Part shown: positions 44,182-52,784 of the stretch, in pieces
Position numbering within the stretch: position 1 is the first letter of the stretch
Layout: each line of letters begins with the position of its first letter
Assembly (NCBI RefSeq): GCF_015533855.1
Contig: NZ_AP024154.1
Span: 5,167,501 to 5,231,500, forward strand
Source of the DNA: Echinicola sp. 20G
GTDB lineage: Bacteria; Bacteroidota; Bacteroidia; Cytophagales; Cyclobacteriaceae
Direction of reading: 5' to 3'
DNA length: 64,000 bases
Translations under genes and position numbers: made by a program
Notes under the pieces: generated by a model
What the model saw: the letters and a program-made list of their open reading frames with translations, nothing else
The model's database searches: none
What the model was told of the DNA's origin: nothing

Positions 44182-45552
44182 TTATTCCTCTATTCTTGCT
44201 TCCATGATAGAAGGTGCAGGCTCAAAGCTCTTTAAATGTTCTTCATAAGCCCTGGTCAGTTCGGCCACAATTTCCGGATGGGCCTCATTCACATTATACT
44301 TTTCTGAAGGATCATTTTCAATTTGGTACAAAAGCGGCACCTTATGTTCTTGGGCAGGTTCTGAACTATAGGATGGCTTAGTGGTAAAATGTGCTTTCCA
44401 AGGTCCTTTTCTTACAGCATGCAATTTATCCCTGAAATAGTAGTAAACAAATTCCCTCACTTCTTTCACTTCTCCCTTAAATAGAGGACTCAGATCGTAG
44501 CCATCTGTAACTTTTCCCTCAGGTAGCTTTCCTCCAGCCAAGGAGGCAAAAGTGGGAAATAAATCCATACTGGTCACCAATGATGTGCTCACCTGCCCTG
44601 ACTCTATAGTTCCTGGCCACCAACCAATGGCAGGCACCCTCATTCCGCCCTCATAGGTGGACCCTTTTCCTTCAAAGAGTAAACCAGCTGATCCACCATG
44701 AGCTTTTTGGGTCAGCCAAGGACCATTATCGCTTGTGAAAATCACTAAAGTATTTTCATCCAAACCCAACTGTTTCAGGGTACTTAAAATCTGTCCAACA
44801 CTCCAATCCAGCTCCTCCACTACATCTCCATAAATTCCCCTTTCGCTTTTACCTTCAAAGTCATTGCTGGCATACAAGGGCACATGCGGGAAATTATTGG
44901 GGTAGTACAAGAAAAAAGGCTTATCCTTGTTTTCCTCGATAAATTGGATGGCTTCAGCTGTATACCTTTTGGTCAGGGTGGTCTGATCAATTCCACTTTC
45001 GATCACCTCCTCATTTCTGTAAAGAGGCAAAGGAGGATATCGGTTATTATTAGTAGTAGGACGCATATCATTGGAATAGGGAATCCCAAAATAAAAATCA
45101 AAACCTTGCTGATTGGGCATAAATTCCGGTAAATGCCCCAAATGCCACTTTCCGATTATCCCGGTTTGATAGCCAGCATCCTTCAGCATTTCTGCCATGG
45201 TCAATTCATCATGTGGCAACCCATTGGACGAATCAGGAAAAAGCACCCCCCGATTATGTCCTGCCATCCCAAAGCGGACAGGTAGCCTTCCCGTCATCAA
45301 AGCAGCGCGGCTCGGCGTACATACATTTGCTCCCACATAAAACTGGGTAAAGCGAATCCCCTCATGGGCCATTTGATCCAAATAAGGGGTTTGTATGGTA
45401 GGATGACCAAAGCAGCCTAAATCCCCATATCCCAAATCATCCGCAAAAATGACAATGATATTGGGTTGTGAAGAAGGGGTTTGAGCAAATACTGATAAAT
45501 CCAACAATATCAGTAAAACAAGGAAGGGCAGAAAACATTTTACTTTTCTCAC
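44182..45552 (-). CDS. Secreted S1-family sulfatase
   Basis: The 456-residue protein starts with GTG at 45552 and a Sec signal peptide (cleavage near VFAQ, residue 24). The sulfatase core has the metal-binding IIVIFADDLGYGD (Asp38, Asp39), the formylglycine motif CTPSR (Cys78, Arg82), GKWHLGH and FTSDNGPW. Cys78 is converted to formylglycine by a maturase that is not in this window. Such enzymes remove sulfate esters from glycans such as algal or host polysaccharides. It is monocistronic and points toward the oxidoreductase gene. Sulfated-glycan use fits a marine or algal-associated lifestyle (inference). Confidence 0.93.
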   Translation of the reverse strand: MRKVKCFLPFLVLLILLDLSVFAQTPSSQPNIIVIFADDLGYGDLGCFGHPTIQTPYLDQMAHEGIRFTQFYVGANVCTPSRAALMTGRLPVRFGMAGHNRGVLFPDSSNGLPHDELTMAEMLKDAGYQTGIIGKWHLGHLPEFMPNQQGFDFYFGIPYSNDMRPTTNNNRYPPLPLYRNEEVIESGIDQTTLTKRYTAEAIQFIEENKDKPFFLYYPNNFPHVPLYASNDFEGKSERGIYGDVVEELDWSVGQILSTLKQLGLDENTLVIFTSDNGPWLTQKAHGGSAGLLFEGKGSTYEGGMRVPAIGWWPGTIESGQVSTSLVTSMDLFPTFASLAGGKLPEGKVTDGYDLSPLFKGEVKEVREFVYYYFRDKLHAVRKGPWKAHFTTKPSYSSEPAQEHKVPLLYQIENDPSEKYNVNEAHPEIVAELTRAYEEHLKSFEPAPSIMEARIEE

Positions 45553-45700
45553 AATTAAAAGGATAGGTTTGTTGTTAAAGTCTAATATTACAAAAATTAG
45601 AAAGTAAAACCGCCCTCTCGCTTCACTTTATCATCTCAGTCCTTAAGCCAAATCCCAAGGGATTTTTTAACTTTGGTATTAAACAAAACACCTTTATACC

Positions 45701-45985
45701 GTGACATTCGAAGAATTCAAAGACAGCCTTAATCACAATCATCCACCTCAAGAACTTAACATTCAGCTTCAATCATTATGGTTTGATGGAAAGGGGAATT
45801 GGGAACATGCCCATGACCTTGTCAATGACCTAACAGATGAAGACTCAGCCTATGTCCATGCCTACCTCCATCGTAAAGAAGGAGACCAATGGAATGCTTC
45901 TTATTGGTACCGAAATGCCAACAAACCTAAACCTTCTTGCAGTTTAGAGGAAGAGTGGAAGGATTTGGTAGTGTATTTTTTATAG
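45701..45985 (+). CDS. Small conserved-looking hypothetical protein
   Basis: A 94-residue acidic, soluble protein starting at GTG 45701 (TFEEFKDSLNHNHPPQELN). It is rich in Trp, His and Tyr (LQSLWFDGKGNWEHAHDLV; SYWYRNANKPKPSC). I recall similar small proteins in other Bacteroidota but no function. The helix-loop-helix layout and HAYLHRKEGD could suggest a TPR-like single repeat. It is flanked by gaps of about 140 bases on each side and is likely monocistronic. Confidence 0.65.
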   Translation: MTFEEFKDSLNHNHPPQELNIQLQSLWFDGKGNWEHAHDLVNDLTDEDSAYVHAYLHRKEGDQWNASYWYRNANKPKPSCSLEEEWKDLVVYFL

Positions 45986-46062
45986 TGTTTTTCTAACACA
46001 ACATTCCGTTTTCTTAATTAGCAAAACAAGAAGGCAAACATGACTTTTATCAGCCTTAGGAC

Positions 46063-46074
46063 TGACAGCTGTCA
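46063..46074. promoter_or_regulatory. Palindrome upstream of hemN, candidate CRP/FNR-family site
   Basis: TGACAGCTGTCA is a perfect 12-bp palindrome with right-hand extension TGTCAA, similar to TTGAC-N4-GTCAA sites of CRP/FNR-type redox regulators. It is centred about 43 bases before the start point predicted from TAGCTTTG (46098-46105). That is the class II activator position. Confidence 0.45.
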
Positions 46075-46097
46075 AACAGTTTTCCTATCACGTTAAA

Positions 46098-46105
46098 TAG
46101 CTTTG
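46098..46105 (+). promoter_or_regulatory. Candidate -7 element of hemN
   Basis: TAGCTTTG fits TAnnTTTG, 17 bases before the ATG. No -33 TTTG is found, consistent with an activated promoter using the palindrome at 46063-46074. Confidence 0.45.
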
Positions 46106-46122
46106 TCATAAACCTTTGATAG

Positions 46123-47475
46123 ATGATGACAAGTACTACTGACCTGATTCGAAAATATGATGTGGCGGTTCCAAGGTATACCTCCTATCCGACCGTACCA
46201 CTTTGGGAAAACAATGTAGGTGAGCTGATCTGGAAGAGAACTGTTCAAAAAGCTTATCGGAATTTCGGAAATTATGAAGGAATCAATCTTTATATACACC
46301 TTCCCTATTGTGAGAGTCTATGTACCTACTGTGGCTGTAATAAACGGATCACCAAAAATCACGATACGGAAAAACCTTATATCCAAGCAATCATCAAGGA
46401 GTGGGAACAATACTTAAAAGTCCTTCCCGAAAAACCAAAAATTGCAGGTATCCATTTGGGAGGAGGAACCCCCACCTTTTTCTCACCTGAAAATTTATTT
46501 GAGATGCTCAACTACATCATCCGAAGTGCGGAAGTGCTTCCTGAGGCTGAAATGAGTTTTGAAGGACATCCCAACAACACTACGTTTGAACATCTGGTAA
46601 CCTTGAGGTTATTGGGGTTTAATAGGGTAAGTTATGGTATCCAGGATTTTGATGAAAATGTTCAAAAGGCCATTCACCGGGTGCAACCTTTTGAAACCGT
46701 AAAAAAAGCTACCGACAATGCCCGACTGGTAGGCTATGAAGCCATTAACTTCGATCTCATCTATGGCTTGCCTCATCAAACGGTCAATAGCATTAAGGAT
46801 ACCTTTGAGCAAGTGGCCAGTTTACAGCCTGAGCGAATTGCCTTTTACAGTTATGCCCATGTACCCTCTGTCTTCCCGGCTCAAAAGAGTTTTGAACAGT
46901 ACCTTCCCCAAAAAGAAGGAAAAAGAGTCCTTTATGAAGCAGGTAAAATACTCCTGCAAGAAATGGGATATGAAGAAATCGGGATGGATCATTTTGCCTT
47001 AAAGGAAGACCCGCTTCTTCAAGCCAAGATAGCAGGAAAACTCCACCGTAACTTCATGGGCTATACCACTCAGGCTTCCAAAATGTTGATTGGCTTGGGA
47101 AGCAGTGCTATCAGTGATATTCATTATGCCTATGCACAAAACACCAAAGATATAGAACTGTATAAAGAGCAATTGGCGCTGGATCATTTCCCTCTGAGTA
47201 AAGGTCACCTTATGTCTAGCGAAGACATCAAAACCAGAAAAACAATTTTAGAACTCATCTGTAATGGTAGAACAAAGTTGGTAGACACTATTTGGGACAT
47301 GAAAACCCTCCATCAAATGAGTGAAATGCAAAATGATGGACTATTGACACTTATCAATGGCACCATCAAAGTGACTGATTTAGGCATGGCCTTTATTCGT
47401 AATATTTGCGCAATATTTGACCATAGGATGAAAAAGCAGGAAGCCAAAAAGTTCGTTTTCAGCAAAGCCATTTAA
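46123..47475 (+). CDS. hemN: Oxygen-independent coproporphyrinogen III oxidase
   Basis: The 450-residue radical SAM enzyme has CxxxCxxCxC with Cys63, Cys67, Cys70 and Cys72 (PYCESLCTYCGC), as in true HemN rather than HemW. HLGGGTPTFF and GFNRVSYGIQDFD are also typical. It converts coproporphyrinogen III to protoporphyrinogen IX without oxygen, in the cytoplasm. The C-terminal HemN domain is present (GLLTLINGTIKVTDLGMAFI). A candidate redox-responsive site lies upstream, so induction at low oxygen is likely. Just downstream begins the cluster of di-haem cytochromes, which depend on haem supply, though a regulatory link is not shown. Confidence 0.96.
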   Translation: MMTSTTDLIRKYDVAVPRYTSYPTVPLWENNVGELIWKRTVQKAYRNFGNYEGINLYIHLPYCESLCTYCGCNKRITKNHDTEKPYIQAIIKEWEQYLKVLPEKPKIAGIHLGGGTPTFFSPENLFEMLNYIIRSAEVLPEAEMSFEGHPNNTTFEHLVTLRLLGFNRVSYGIQDFDENVQKAIHRVQPFETVKKATDNARLVGYEAINFDLIYGLPHQTVNSIKDTFEQVASLQPERIAFYSYAHVPSVFPAQKSFEQYLPQKEGKRVLYEAGKILLQEMGYEEIGMDHFALKEDPLLQAKIAGKLHRNFMGYTTQASKMLIGLGSSAISDIHYAYAQNTKDIELYKEQLALDHFPLSKGHLMSSEDIKTRKTILELICNGRTKLVDTIWDMKTLHQMSEMQNDGLLTLINGTIKVTDLGMAFIRNICAIFDHRMKKQEAKKFVFSKAI

Positions 47476-47600
47476 AGCCTTTTGACATACCATTTAGACA
47501 TAAAATCACCAACAAAAGGGGCAAGATATTTGATTTGTTAGCCCCCTTCATTCTTTTCAAGAAAGAACCAATTTTATTAAAAGGCACGATCTTTTTGTAC

Positions 47601-47608
47601 TATATTTG
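47601..47608 (+). promoter_or_regulatory. Candidate -7 element close to the ATG of the small Cys protein
   Basis: TATATTTG fits TAnnTTTG and ends 7 bases before ATG 47616, which would make the mRNA leaderless or nearly so. Confidence 0.35.
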
Positions 47609-47615
47609 CAGCGAA

Positions 47616-47996
47616 ATGCTAAAATCCTTGCTCCATATATGGCTTTCCATGATCATTGTGCTGAACAGCATGATCTTTTCGGTCATTCAAATGGATTATG
47701 CCTTGAACAAGGAATACATTACTGAAAATTTCTGTATCAATAAGGATAAACCTGAAATGCACTGTGACGGCAAGTGCTTTCTTACAGAACAGCTTCAGGA
47801 TGCTAAAGAGCAGCAAGAACAGCAAAACGGAGGGATCAACTTTAGCCGTGACTTTGGAATCTTTATCCTTTTGGAAAACAGTATAGCTTTTAACAGCTTT
47901 TACCCTCCTTATTTTGTAGGGAAGCCTATTTACAAAGAGCGTGACCTAAAGTTCCACCATAGCGACATTTTTCATCCCCCTCAATCTTTCGCCTAA
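47616..47996 (+). CDS. Small Cys-motif protein, paralogue of the product at 52282
   Basis: The start at ATG 47616 gives 126 residues; a longer form from 47535 is unlikely because a promoter-like element lies in between. One N-terminal hydrophobic segment (about 5-25) may be a signal peptide or anchor. It is followed by C40-x9-C50-x3-C54 (HCDGKC). The C-terminal half has FHPPQSFA at the end. The protein from 52282 has cysteines at exactly the same positions 40, 50 and 54, the same Asp27 and Glu33, similar length and a closing PPQ. The two are diverged paralogues. The spaced cysteines suggest metal or redox function. I do not know the family's name. Confidence 0.75.
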   Translation: MLKSLLHIWLSMIIVLNSMIFSVIQMDYALNKEYITENFCINKDKPEMHCDGKCFLTEQLQDAKEQQEQQNGGINFSRDFGIFILLENSIAFNSFYPPYFVGKPIYKERDLKFHHSDIFHPPQSFA

Positions 47997-48230
47997 ACCT
48001 TCTTAGTGAAGAATTAATCATATTCATACTCGAAATTACTTTCCTTCAATCAAGGTAATTGAAGAGCTATTGAAATGATTTGTCCTTCTTAGCCTTTTAT
48101 TGAGCCAATTAGGCTATTGATGTCACACCTATGAAGTGATCAATAGTCTGGAAATAGATAGCTCTAAAGGCTTTACATTAATTTCTATTTTACGTTTTGG
48201 CAAAAGCTAAACTATAGCGTATCTCTTATC

Positions 48231-49355
48231 ATGCGGTACTCAAAACTCTATTACATAGGGATAGTATTGGTATGTGCTTCGCTTGGTGCTTGTGGTAATG
48301 ACTCAGAAGAAATTCCCCAGCCACAAAACCCAACCTTGACGTTGCAGCATCCTGATTACTTTCCCAATGATATTCCAATGCCAGCGGATAACCCTTTGAC
48401 AGAAAAAGGGGTGGAACTGGGCAGAATGCTTTTTTATGAGAAGCAACTCTCCTCTGATGGCACCCTATCCTGTGGCTCCTGTCACCAACAGTCCAAGGCC
48501 TTTACTGATGGACTTCAGTTCAGTAAAGGGGTTGATGGCACATTGGGAGACAAAAACGCCATGTCACTGGCCAACCTGCATTGGACATCAAGGTTTTTCT
48601 GGGATGGAAGGGCGGCAACATTGGAAGAACAGGCCTTAGAACCGATCTCTGATGCCAGGGAGATGAACTTGGCCATTGATGAGGCAGTCGAAAGACTCCA
48701 AGCAGATGAGGATTATCCTGAACGCTTTGAACTCGCCTTTGGTACAGATCAAATCACACCAGACTTGATTGGCAAAGCCATCGCCCAGTTTATGAGGACT
48801 TTGGTTTCCGGGGATTCCAAATTTGATCTTTGGATCAAAGGAGAAACAGAGTTGACACCGACAGAACAGTTGGGTATGGAGCTTTTCTTTACCCATCCAG
48901 ATGCCTCCCTTCAGATCAGAGGAGGCAACTGTGGAGACTGTCATTTGGGTTTCCTGACTTCTGGTGATCGTAATGATTTTCTAGGTTTTCATAACAATGG
49001 ACTGGACGCCGATGAAAACTTGGAAAATGGCTTGTCCTCCATAACAGGCAAAGATACCGACAAAGGAAAGTTTAAAGCACCTACCTTAAGGAATATTGCC
49101 TTGACTGCTCCATACATGCATGATGGCCGTTTCCAAACTTTGGAAGAAGTGTTGGATCATTACAATGATCATGTTCAAACCAACAGCAATTTGGACATCC
49201 TCATACTGGAGGCCAGCAATGAAGCCATTGTGCCTGGGCAACCTGTAAAACTCCACCTTTCAGAGGAAGAGAAAACAGCCATAGTGGCTTTTCTCCACAC
49301 CTTAACAGATGAAAAATTTATTACGGATCAGCGTTTTTCTGATCCTTTTAACTAA
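48231..49355 (+). CDS. Di-haem cytochrome c peroxidase-family lipoprotein (MbnH-like)
   Basis: The 374-residue protein has a lipobox (SLGAC, Cys21) and two haem-attachment motifs: CGSCH (81-85) and CGDCH (234-238). The motif TAPYMHDGRF (about 292-301) supplies the Met296 region. This is the CcpA/MauG/MbnH architecture. The next gene encodes an MbnP-like protein. In MbnH-MbnP pairs of methanotrophs the di-haem enzyme oxidises a tryptophan of MbnP to kynurenine. Here the pairing is seen and the reaction is inferred. It starts the operon 48231-52656 (8-base gap to MbnP). Haem assembly must take place outside the cytoplasmic membrane. Confidence 0.9.
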   Translation: MRYSKLYYIGIVLVCASLGACGNDSEEIPQPQNPTLTLQHPDYFPNDIPMPADNPLTEKGVELGRMLFYEKQLSSDGTLSCGSCHQQSKAFTDGLQFSKGVDGTLGDKNAMSLANLHWTSRFFWDGRAATLEEQALEPISDAREMNLAIDEAVERLQADEDYPERFELAFGTDQITPDLIGKAIAQFMRTLVSGDSKFDLWIKGETELTPTEQLGMELFFTHPDASLQIRGGNCGDCHLGFLTSGDRNDFLGFHNNGLDADENLENGLSSITGKDTDKGKFKAPTLRNIALTAPYMHDGRFQTLEEVLDHYNDHVQTNSNLDILILEASNEAIVPGQPVKLHLSEEEKTAIVAFLHTLTDEKFITDQRFSDPFN

Positions 49356-49363
49356 TCAACAAA

Positions 49364-50110
49364 ATGAAAAACATAGCCATTCTATTGATAGCCATATTAG
49401 GTTTTACCGCCTGCAACAACAATGATAAAGATGAGCTTCCAGCTACCACGGAAGTCAACTTTTCATTTGCACACAGTCTTAATGGACAAGCTCTTGAACT
49501 TGAAAGTGAAGCTTATACATTACCATCGGGAGAAAGCTTTACACCAAGAAAATTTAAATACTACATTTCCAATATCACGTTTACCAATAGCACCAATAAT
49601 TATAGTTATAAGGTTGAGGATGGGTATTTCTTAATTGACCAAGCTGGAAAAACTGCTTTTAGTGTGGAAGTCCCTACAGCAGCCTACGACCAATTGACCT
49701 TTTACGTGGGCATTGACAAATCAAGAAACCACTCCACAGATCAGGTCGGAGACCTGGATCCCAACAATGACATGGTTTGGAACTGGAACACTGGTTACAA
49801 ATTCTTGGTATTGGAAGGAGAATGGGAGTACCAGTCTAGCGAACGTCAGGGATTGATTGTTCACATTGGAAACAATGACCCTGAAAGTGAGCAAAATTTC
49901 AAAGCCATCAGCTTCGATTTAGAAGATGCTGGAAAATCACTTGGGAACTCAGCTACAACCAGCCTTTCATTTGAAGCTGAGCTTAGCGAGCTATTTATCA
50001 ATCCCAATACTTTGAATATCCACGAACTGGAAAGCACTAGTATCATGGGAGGCGATCTAGCCATTAAAATTGCCAATAATTACCAAGAAGGGCTTTTCAG
50101 CCTAAAATAA
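49364..50110 (+). CDS. MbnP-like lipoprotein 1
   Basis: The 248-residue protein has a lipobox (FTAC, Cys17) and one MbnP-like domain (about 28-245): VNFSFAHSLNGQALEL, then KFKYYISNITF, YVGIDKSRNHS, LDPNNDMVWNWNTGYKFLVL, and IKIANNYQEGLF. The motif W139-N-W141-N-T-G-Y is diagnostic. In the methanobactin-linked MbnP a conserved Trp becomes kynurenine through MbnH and helps bind copper. The aligned double Trp fits that, but which Trp reacts here is not shown. It lies between two MbnH-like genes, 8 and 16 bases away, so cotranscription is near certain. Confidence 0.88.
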   Translation: MKNIAILLIAILGFTACNNNDKDELPATTEVNFSFAHSLNGQALELESEAYTLPSGESFTPRKFKYYISNITFTNSTNNYSYKVEDGYFLIDQAGKTAFSVEVPTAAYDQLTFYVGIDKSRNHSTDQVGDLDPNNDMVWNWNTGYKFLVLEGEWEYQSSERQGLIVHIGNNDPESEQNFKAISFDLEDAGKSLGNSATTSLSFEAELSELFINPNTLNIHELESTSIMGGDLAIKIANNYQEGLFSLK

Positions 50111-50126
50111 AATACAATCACCATCA

Positions 50127-51185
50127 GTGAAATCCCAGCGCTTACATAAGTTCATATTGTTCTTGGGCATAGGTATCTTGACCTCATGCCTGGACAATGT
50201 TTCACCAAATGAAGAGACAGGGCCGGAGTACTTTACACCAGCCCTCTCTTCTACTTTGGGACAAAATGACTTTCCACAACTGGAGCGCAACCCCATGAGC
50301 ACAGAAGGTGTAATTCTAGGAAAAACCCTCTTCTATGATAAAGCGCTTTCTCAGAATGGCAAGGTTTCCTGTGCAAGTTGTCATGATCCATCTATGGCTT
50401 TCACCGATGGATTGGGTTTGTCCAATCAGGGAGTATCCGGAACACCTTTGCACCGTCATGCTCCTCCCCTGTTCAACCTGGCCTGGCATAAGGGTCTCTT
50501 TTGGGATGGTGGCTCGGTAAACCTTGAATCCTTGGTATTTGGTCCGCTGACTCATCCAGATGAAATGGGTGCTGACTTGAATGAAGTTTTGCATTACCTA
50601 AGAGGGAGCTCTACCTACCCAGTCCTTTTTGAGGCTGCATTTAAATCAGACAGCATCACCAGTGCTTTGGTGGGAAGGTCACTCGCTCAGTTTACAAGAA
50701 ACCTGATTTCTCAAGACAGCAAATACGATCAATGGAAGCGAAATGAAATAGAACTAGACGACCCTGAAATTCAAGGCTATCAAGTCTATCAGAAAAACTG
50801 TAGCAGCTGCCATACGGAAGGGCTTTTTACAGATTTGTCCTATCATAACAATGGTCTGGATGCTTCTTACCCAAATCCTACAGAGCTGGAAGGAATCTAC
50901 CTAGGGCGGTATCGAATCTCCTTTGAGGAAAAAGATAGGGGAGCCTATAAAACTCCCTCATTAAGGAATATTGCTGTGACTGCTCCTTATATGCATGATG
51001 GTCGGTTTAATACTTTAGATGAAGTCCTTGAACACTATGACCATGGGGTTCAGGTTAATGAAAGTTTAGCCCCCCAATTGACAGACGGGATTCAACTTAG
51101 TGAAAAGGAAAGAACTGATCTTTTGGCTTTTCTGAATACCCTGACAGATTACGAATTTATCCACAACAAAGCTTACCAAGAGTAA
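50127..51185 (+). CDS. Second di-haem cytochrome c peroxidase-family lipoprotein (MbnH-like)
   Basis: The 352-residue product starts at GTG 50127 with a lipobox (LTSC, Cys21). It has two haem motifs, CASCH (82-86) and CSSCH (225-229), and TAPYMHDGRF at 286-295. It shares overall layout and key motifs with the product at 48231 but is clearly diverged. Two such enzymes with two MbnP-like proteins suggest either two parallel pairs or hetero-pairs. The gene is followed by the barrel gene after 10 bases. Confidence 0.9.
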   Translation: MKSQRLHKFILFLGIGILTSCLDNVSPNEETGPEYFTPALSSTLGQNDFPQLERNPMSTEGVILGKTLFYDKALSQNGKVSCASCHDPSMAFTDGLGLSNQGVSGTPLHRHAPPLFNLAWHKGLFWDGGSVNLESLVFGPLTHPDEMGADLNEVLHYLRGSSTYPVLFEAAFKSDSITSALVGRSLAQFTRNLISQDSKYDQWKRNEIELDDPEIQGYQVYQKNCSSCHTEGLFTDLSYHNNGLDASYPNPTELEGIYLGRYRISFEEKDRGAYKTPSLRNIAVTAPYMHDGRFNTLDEVLEHYDHGVQVNESLAPQLTDGIQLSEKERTDLLAFLNTLTDYEFIHNKAYQE

Positions 51186-51195
51186 GTGATTAGAT

Positions 51196-52278
51196 ATGAA
51201 AAAAATTATATTCCTAATATCCCTGATTACTTCTATTTCCTTAGTGACGAAAGAAGCCAAGGCTTGCGACAGTTGTAATTTCTTTGAATACAGCCTGCTC
51301 CAAAATCGAAGTTATATTGGGCTTTTTTACCGGCATCGGTCTTTTGGCAACTACGATCAATATGGCTATTCTTCACCTCCCCAAACTTCCAGTACTTACC
51401 TAAGTACTGCCTTCAAAAATGGAACTGCAGCCACCTATTCCAGCAATGCCAGAACTATTTCATCACCGGATTTTGATCCGGACTTTATCGTCATGCATGA
51501 GCCCGAAGGAACAGGCCTTTATGTCAATAAAACTGACCAAGACTGGGAAACTTATGAAACCGTGGAGCTTCGGGGCAACTTTATGTTCCAAAACAAATGG
51601 AACTTTACTTTTCTCCTCCCTTACGAATCCAACAGGGTGCATTATGAGAAGATGTTGGATTTGCCCAACCCTGTTCAGGACACCACACTATCGGTTCACG
51701 GTTGGGGAGACCTCACCTTAGCCATAGACCGAATTTTCTATGTTTATAACACTAAGGCCCGCCATACTTTCCGTCCAGGCTTAGCACTGCTTGCTCCTAC
51801 TGGACAATCTAGAAAAATAGCCCAAAACGGTACGCTTATGGATCCTATTATCCAACCTGGGACTGGTTCATGGAGTTATGTTGCCCGGTTTAACTACCAG
51901 CTTTTTTACAATAAAACTGGCCTGAATGCCGGATTTAGTTATAAGCAATCCACAGAAGGGGCGCAAAACTATCAATTTGGCAATAGTATTAATGGTTCCT
52001 TAGTTGGTTTTCATCAATTTTCGCTCAATGATAATTGGCTTCTGGTTCCAAATATTGGCACCTATTATGAACAATCCCAAAAGGATATCTGGGAAGGTGA
52101 AAAACAAAACCTTACAGGAGGGAAAGTCCTTTTTGGACAAGGAGGTCTGGACATCAATAGGCAAGAGTGGACTCTAAGCTTCCTTTGGCAGACTCCGCTT
52201 ACCCAAGACCTAAATGGCAACCAGATTCATCACCAAAACAGATTGAGTATTGGCATCATAAAAGCCTTCAAACTATAG
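51196..52278 (+). CDS. Outer-membrane beta-barrel protein with N-terminal CDSC motif
   Basis: The 360-residue protein has a signal peptide (cleavage near KEAKA, about residue 23) and then CDSCNFFEYSLLQNRS. The rest alternates hydrophobic and polar residues with many aromatics (SYIGLFYRHRSFGNY, WNFTFLLPYESNRV) and ends in LSIGIIKAFKL, as expected of a 10-14-strand barrel. I do not recognise a named family; transporter-like proteins of similar shape occur beside MbnP-like genes. The CxxC at the mature N-terminus on the periplasmic side could bind metal. Cotranscribed with the MbnH/MbnP genes. Confidence 0.75.
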   Translation: MKKIIFLISLITSISLVTKEAKACDSCNFFEYSLLQNRSYIGLFYRHRSFGNYDQYGYSSPPQTSSTYLSTAFKNGTAATYSSNARTISSPDFDPDFIVMHEPEGTGLYVNKTDQDWETYETVELRGNFMFQNKWNFTFLLPYESNRVHYEKMLDLPNPVQDTTLSVHGWGDLTLAIDRIFYVYNTKARHTFRPGLALLAPTGQSRKIAQNGTLMDPIIQPGTGSWSYVARFNYQLFYNKTGLNAGFSYKQSTEGAQNYQFGNSINGSLVGFHQFSLNDNWLLVPNIGTYYEQSQKDIWEGEKQNLTGGKVLFGQGGLDINRQEWTLSFLWQTPLTQDLNGNQIHHQNRLSIGIIKAFKL

Positions 52279-52281
52279 AAA

Positions 52282-52656
52282 ATGAAAACAGATTTTAAAG
52301 TACTGGTTCTGCTATCAGTACTTTGGATCAAAATCATGGCAGCTCCCATAGTATTTATTGATTTCAAAATCCGGCAGGAACGGTTGGCTCGTGAGGAATG
52401 TGTAGAACGTTATGCAACTATCACGGTTTGTCGGGCAAGCTGTGTGCTGAAAAGTAAGATCTCACTTACCACTGACGCCAAAGAAAAAAAGGAATCAATA
52501 AAAACTAGCAAATACCAAGAGTGGATGTTTATGGATGATATTCCAAGGTTTTCGCTTTATAAACCAATGCGAAAATCATCAGGCTACCTGAGGGAACATA
52601 ACCCAAGCCGTGGTTTTGTACAAGGTATTGATGAGCCTCCCCAAGTAAACGTATAG
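52282..52656 (+). CDS. Small Cys-motif protein, paralogue of the product at 47616
   Basis: The 124-residue protein begins 3 bases after the barrel gene. Its N-terminal hydrophobic segment (about 5-25) resembles a signal or anchor. C40-x9-C50-x3-C54 (ECVERYATITVCRASC) repeats the cysteine positions of the product at 47616, and it also ends in a PPQ sequence (EPPQVNV). Outside these features the two sequences differ widely. The location within the metallo-cluster makes a redox or metal-transfer role plausible, but nothing is proven. Confidence 0.75.
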   Translation: MKTDFKVLVLLSVLWIKIMAAPIVFIDFKIRQERLAREECVERYATITVCRASCVLKSKISLTTDAKEKKESIKTSKYQEWMFMDDIPRFSLYKPMRKSSGYLREHNPSRGFVQGIDEPPQVNV

Positions 52657-52784
52657 GATTCCTAGGGGACAAAACCCAACTTGATCACAGCCCCTCTGGC
52701 TTTACCTTTACAGAATAGGGTTGCCGTTGCAAATTTGTGATTATTTGAAACAAGTTGGAAAACATAAAAACAAGTAAGAAAAAA

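Noticed and set aside
47535..47615. Longer N-terminus for the small Cys protein
   Set aside because: The extension contains a promoter-like element and removes the identical Cys numbering shared with the product at 52282.
48001..48230. A small peptide gene for a copper chelator before the MbnH gene
   Set aside because: I read both strands for a short Cys-containing ORF with a start and found none convincing; no methanobactin-type biosynthesis genes are seen.
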